In this document: piece after piece, positions 61,305-64,000 of the stretch | Layout of the letters: each line of letters starts with the position of its first letter | Numbering within the stretch: the stretch's first letter is position 1 | Position numbers and translations under genes: made by a program | Notes under the pieces: model-generated | The model's input: only the letters and a program-made list of their open reading frames with translations | What the model was told of the DNA's origin: nothing | The model's database searches: none | NCBI GenBank assembly: GCA_037439785.1 | Contig: JBBIVJ010000016.1 | Location: forward strand, 1 to 64,000 | Direction: 5' to 3' | Origin: DSVZ01 sp037439785 | Lineage (GTDB): Bacteria > Verrucomicrobiota > Verrucomicrobiia > Limisphaerales > J093 | Length of the DNA: 64,000 nt

Positions 61305-63077
61305 TCACCCCCGCCCCCCCGCCACGGTGGGGCGGGAGACTCCTTCCGTGGCGGCAAGGGGCTCCCGCTCCGAACCGTTCTGGGTGGCAAAGGCCACTTC
61401 CTTGGCCGTGGTCACGCTCAGGACTTCCTCGAAGGTGGTGATGCCCAGCCGGACCAGGCGCCAGCCGTCCTCGGCCAGGGTCACCATGCCGGCGCGACGG
61501 GCCGCCTCGCGGATTTGGTCGCTGGAGGCGTGTTGCAGGACCAGTTGGCGGATGTCGTTGTCAATTTCCATCCACTCGAAGATGGCGTGGCGGTCAAAGA
61601 ACCCGGTCTGGCGGCAGAGCCGACAGCCCACCGCGCGGTAAATGGAGGTGTTGAGGGGGATGCCCACCTGGGCCTTGAAGGCCTGGGCCGGGGAGGAGGT
61701 GTCCGGCTGCTTGCAGTGTCGGCAGAGCACCCGGACCAGCCGCTGGGCAATGACCGCCTCCAGCGAGGAGGCGACCAGGTAGGGCTCGACGCCCATGTCC
61801 ACCAGCCGGGTCACCGCCCCGGGGGCGTCATTGGTGTGGAGGGTCGAGAAGACCAGGTGGCCGGTGAGCGAGGCCTGGACGGCGATCTGGGCGGTCTCGC
61901 GGTCGCGGATTTCGCCCACCAGGATCACGTCCGGGTCGTGCCGCAGGATCGAGCGCAGGCCGCGGGCGAAGGTCAGACCGGCCTTTTCGTTGACCTGAAT
62001 CTGGTTGACGCCCTTGAGCTGGTACTCGACCGGGTCCTCGATGGTGATGATCTTGCGCTCGGCGTCGTTGATCTCGTTGAGAGCGGTGTAGAGGGTCGAG
62101 GTCTTGCCGCTGCCGGTGGGGCCGGTGACCAGCACGATGCCGTGCGGGAGCTGGAGGATGCGGCGGAAGCAGGCCAGCTCGCGCGGGGCCATGCCCAGTT
62201 CGGTCATGCCCCGCAGGGGCGCGTCCTGCCGCAACAGGCGCATGACCACCGCCTCGCCGTGGAGCATGGGGATGACCGAGACGCGGATGTCCACCTCGGC
62301 TTTTTCGATGCGGATTTTGATGCGGCCATCCTGTGGCAGGCGCTTCTCGGCAATGTTCAGGTGGCTGAGGATTTTGACCCGCGACACAATGGCGGGCTGG
62401 AAGCGCTTGAGCTGGGCAGGGACCGGCACTTCCTGCAACACGCCGTCAATGCGGTAGCGGATGCGGAACTCGTCCTCGAACGGCTCGAGGTGGATGTCCG
62501 AGGCGCGCAGTTCGATGGCGTCGCGCAGGACCTGGTTGACGAACCGGATGATCGAGGCGTCCTCGGCCGCGCTGTCCAGGTCGGTGTCTTCCTCCCGGTC
62601 TTCGTCCACCACCTGGATGCCGGCGGTTTCTTCCAGGCTGCCGATGGTGTCCGCGCCCACCCCCAGCCATTTTTTCATCTCGCGCTGAATGGCCTCGGTG
62701 GGGGCAAGCACGGGGCGCAGGCGCAGGCCGGTGAGCTGCCGCAGGGCGTCCAGCCCCTGGGTCGCGTACAGCCGGCTGGTGGCCACCTCGATCACGCCGT
62801 CCACGCGGCGGAGGGGCAGCAGTTCGTCCCGCAACAGGAGCCGGGCGGGGAACAGCGCCAGAACCTCCTTGTCCGGCGCGACGTCCTCGAGGGTGGTGAA
62901 GCCCAGGTCGTACTCCCGCGCGAGCCAGCGGAGGACGTCGGCCTCCGACTGAACCGCCACGCCGGCACCGGCCCCGCGGCTCAACTTGCGGACATCCGCG
63001 GCGGAGAGTTGCCGAGCCGCCAGCAGACGCCCCAGCAGATCGTCGGCGGGGGGAGCGTTGGCGCCGGGGGTGCTCAT
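61305..63077 (-). CDS. gspE: GspE secretion ATPase
   Basis: 590 aa, full-length with N-terminal MshEN/N1 domain (LLAARQLSAADVRKLSRGAG ... EYDLGFTTLEDVAPDKEVLA). N2: IELRASDIHLEPFEDEFRIR and YRIDGVLQE. ATPase: GIVLVTGPTGSGKTSTLYTA (Walker A), ITIEDPVEYQLKGVNQIQVN, SILRHDPDVILVGEIRDRET (Walker B), LTGHLVFSTLHTNDAPGAVT (His box). A zinc tetracysteine is formed by LCRHCKQPD and CRLCRQTGF. ATG 63077 is preferred to 63110 for the family start. It powers pseudopilus assembly and is the first core gene of the locus. Confidence 0.93.
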   Translation of the reverse strand: MSTPGANAPPADDLLGRLLAARQLSAADVRKLSRGAGAGVAVQSEADVLRWLAREYDLGFTTLEDVAPDKEVLALFPARLLLRDELLPLRRVDGVIEVATSRLYATQGLDALRQLTGLRLRPVLAPTEAIQREMKKWLGVGADTIGSLEETAGIQVVDEDREEDTDLDSAAEDASIIRFVNQVLRDAIELRASDIHLEPFEDEFRIRYRIDGVLQEVPVPAQLKRFQPAIVSRVKILSHLNIAEKRLPQDGRIKIRIEKAEVDIRVSVIPMLHGEAVVMRLLRQDAPLRGMTELGMAPRELACFRRILQLPHGIVLVTGPTGSGKTSTLYTALNEINDAERKIITIEDPVEYQLKGVNQIQVNEKAGLTFARGLRSILRHDPDVILVGEIRDRETAQIAVQASLTGHLVFSTLHTNDAPGAVTRLVDMGVEPYLVASSLEAVIAQRLVRVLCRHCKQPDTSSPAQAFKAQVGIPLNTSIYRAVGCRLCRQTGFFDRHAIFEWMEIDNDIRQLVLQHASSDQIREAARRAGMVTLAEDGWRLVRLGITTFEEVLSVTTAKEVAFATQNGSEREPLAATEGVSRPTVAGGRG

Positions 63078-63110
63078 GACGGGCGGTTCAGTCGGGAAAC
63101 GGGGTCGCAC

Positions 63111-63680
63111 TCAGTCCACCAACCCCATCTGCAGGGCGATGGCCTCCTGCTCGACGGTCAGGACCTTGCGAAGGTCTTCCTGGGCCTGCCGCATTTTGGC
63201 CTGGTTGGCCTCCCGGGCCTGGCGGTACTTGGCCATGGCCGCCCTGAGTTCTTCCTTCGAGGCCTTGGCCTCAATCGCCTGAGCCAGGGCCTCGGCCTCG
63301 GGCATGGCCACCGCCCCAAAGCCCCGCCGGCCCGGACCCGCGGCGTTGTCGCCCCCCGGCCGGCCGGGCGGACCGCCGAAGCGCATACCCATCATGCCAC
63401 CCCCGAAGCCGGTGGTCCGGCGGGCCTCGATGACCTTTTGGATGCGCTCGGAAATGATCTTCCATTCGGCGTCGTCGGTGACGCCGAACCGTTCGCGCAG
63501 GTTGTCCATCATGCGCTGCTGGAATTGCGCGGGGTCAAAGTTGCCGCGCGGGCCGCGGTCCTGCCGGTCTTGCTGGTTCTGCCGGTCGCGGCCGGGGGCC
63601 TGGGCCTGGGTGGACAGGGGCGTGACGGCCACGGCCGCCGCCACCAGCCAGAGGCCGCTCCGAAGGAGGGAGGATTTCAT
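63111..63680 (-). CDS. Secreted hypothetical protein, Gln/Arg- and Gly-rich
   Basis: 189 aa. A signal peptide (SLLRSGLWLVAAAVAVTPLS) is followed by QAPGRDRQNQQDRQDRGPRG, then helices with FDPAQFQQRMMDNLRERFGV, DDAEWKIISERIQKVIEARR, a Gly/Pro-rich middle (FGGGMMGMRFGGPPGRPGG) and a long C-terminal helix AEALAQAIEAKASKEELRAA, KYRQAREANQAKMRQAQEDL. The helical layout recalls the CpxP/Spy-like periplasmic group, but I cannot confirm that. Start ATG 63680. It lies 33 bp before gspE on the same strand, so it may be a small accessory of the secretion locus. Confidence 0.6.
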   Translation of the reverse strand: MKSSLLRSGLWLVAAAVAVTPLSTQAQAPGRDRQNQQDRQDRGPRGNFDPAQFQQRMMDNLRERFGVTDDAEWKIISERIQKVIEARRTTGFGGGMMGMRFGGPPGRPGGDNAAGPGRRGFGAVAMPEAEALAQAIEAKASKEELRAAMAKYRQAREANQAKMRQAQEDLRKVLTVEQEAIALQMGLVD

Positions 63681-64000
63681 GGTCTTTCGGTGCATCGGAT
63701 GTGTTATGTACTGTGGTGCGCTGGCCGGTCCGGCACCGCGCCGGTCGGTCCGCGGGAAAGGCAGACGGGCAGCCGGCGGTCGGGGTTACGGACAAGCCCG
63801 TCCCTTCCACCGGTTTGCCGTGCCTGCTGCCCGCCTGGTGAGGGGCGGGCGGCCGGTCCTCGAAGCCCGGGTCCGGCCGTTCAATCTCTGGCCCAAGGTC
63901 CGCCGTCTGCCCGGTCCGCACCCGCGCATCCGCACCTCCTGCGGCGGCTGTCCCAAGTGGCTCGCCGCGCCCCTCTGCTGCCGATGCTGCGCCGGGGGAT
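63681..64000. other. Right-edge region upstream of the secretion locus
   Basis: 320 bp to the window end. No gene can be supported; open frames are GC-driven. On the minus strand TACATA (63714-63709) is a possible -10 for the secretion operon, with no good -35 at proper spacing. Confidence 0.35.

Overview
The window is GC-rich (about 65-70% by eye). Its gene content points to a verrucomicrobium of the Limisphaerales/Pedosphaera type: PSCyt1-DUF1549-DUF1553 and DUF1501 secreted proteins, secreted modules with FG-GAP, Ig and PPC-like repeats, GH97, and a Verrucomicrobia/Planctomycetes-style type II secretion locus with many pseudopilins. This placement is by family content only; no rRNA or tRNA gene was found.

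1-9.7 kb: a truncated obg fragment abuts a short repeat at the left edge. It is followed by a GT4 glycosyltransferase and a secreted-protein gene split by a lower-GC 1.6 kb insert that carries a frameshifted SGNH esterase. Then come a minus-strand run (parB, a PfkB kinase, def, a hexapeptide acyltransferase), nfo (endonuclease IV), and rsmI with a possible frameshifted small gene upstream.

9.7-27.4 kb: a DUF1549/DUF1553 plus DUF1501 pair; an aspartate-pathway block (hom, a MazF-type toxin pair, thrC, a LysA-like decarboxylase); parE; a GH97 glycosidase facing deoC; a lone PilB/PilT-like ATPase; a GT21-like glycosyltransferase; and a zinc-ribbon protein.

27.5-33.3 kb: the most interesting accessory region. 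A tight plus-strand operon encodes a DruA-like (DUF4338) protein, a NurA nuclease and a HerA-type hexameric ATPase. It is flanked by the 3' remnant of an Ig-domain gene on one side. On the other side are an HNH endonuclease remnant and the 5' remnant of an FG-GAP gene. Both surface-protein remnants lie on the minus strand in the order expected if one secreted-protein gene was interrupted by this block. A palindromic non-coding element follows. DruA is known from the Druantia anti-phage systems. I do not know of a described system made of DruA plus NurA plus HerA, so this is the best candidate for an undescribed defence system.

33.3-63.7 kb: an almost continuous minus-strand run. Read 5' to 3' on that strand, it holds a small secreted protein, then gspE-F-G-H-I-J-K, a PilM/GspL-like and a GspM/PilO-like protein, GspC-like, a secretin split into two genes, a BrnT/CopG toxin-antitoxin pair, five more pseudopilin-like genes, a very large PilX-like protein, and a 2695-residue subtilisin-family protease. 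Together these look like one secretion apparatus with its dedicated pseudopilins and a probable substrate. The two largest proteins are strikingly rich in Thr-Asn dipeptides. No prepilin peptidase gene lies in the window.
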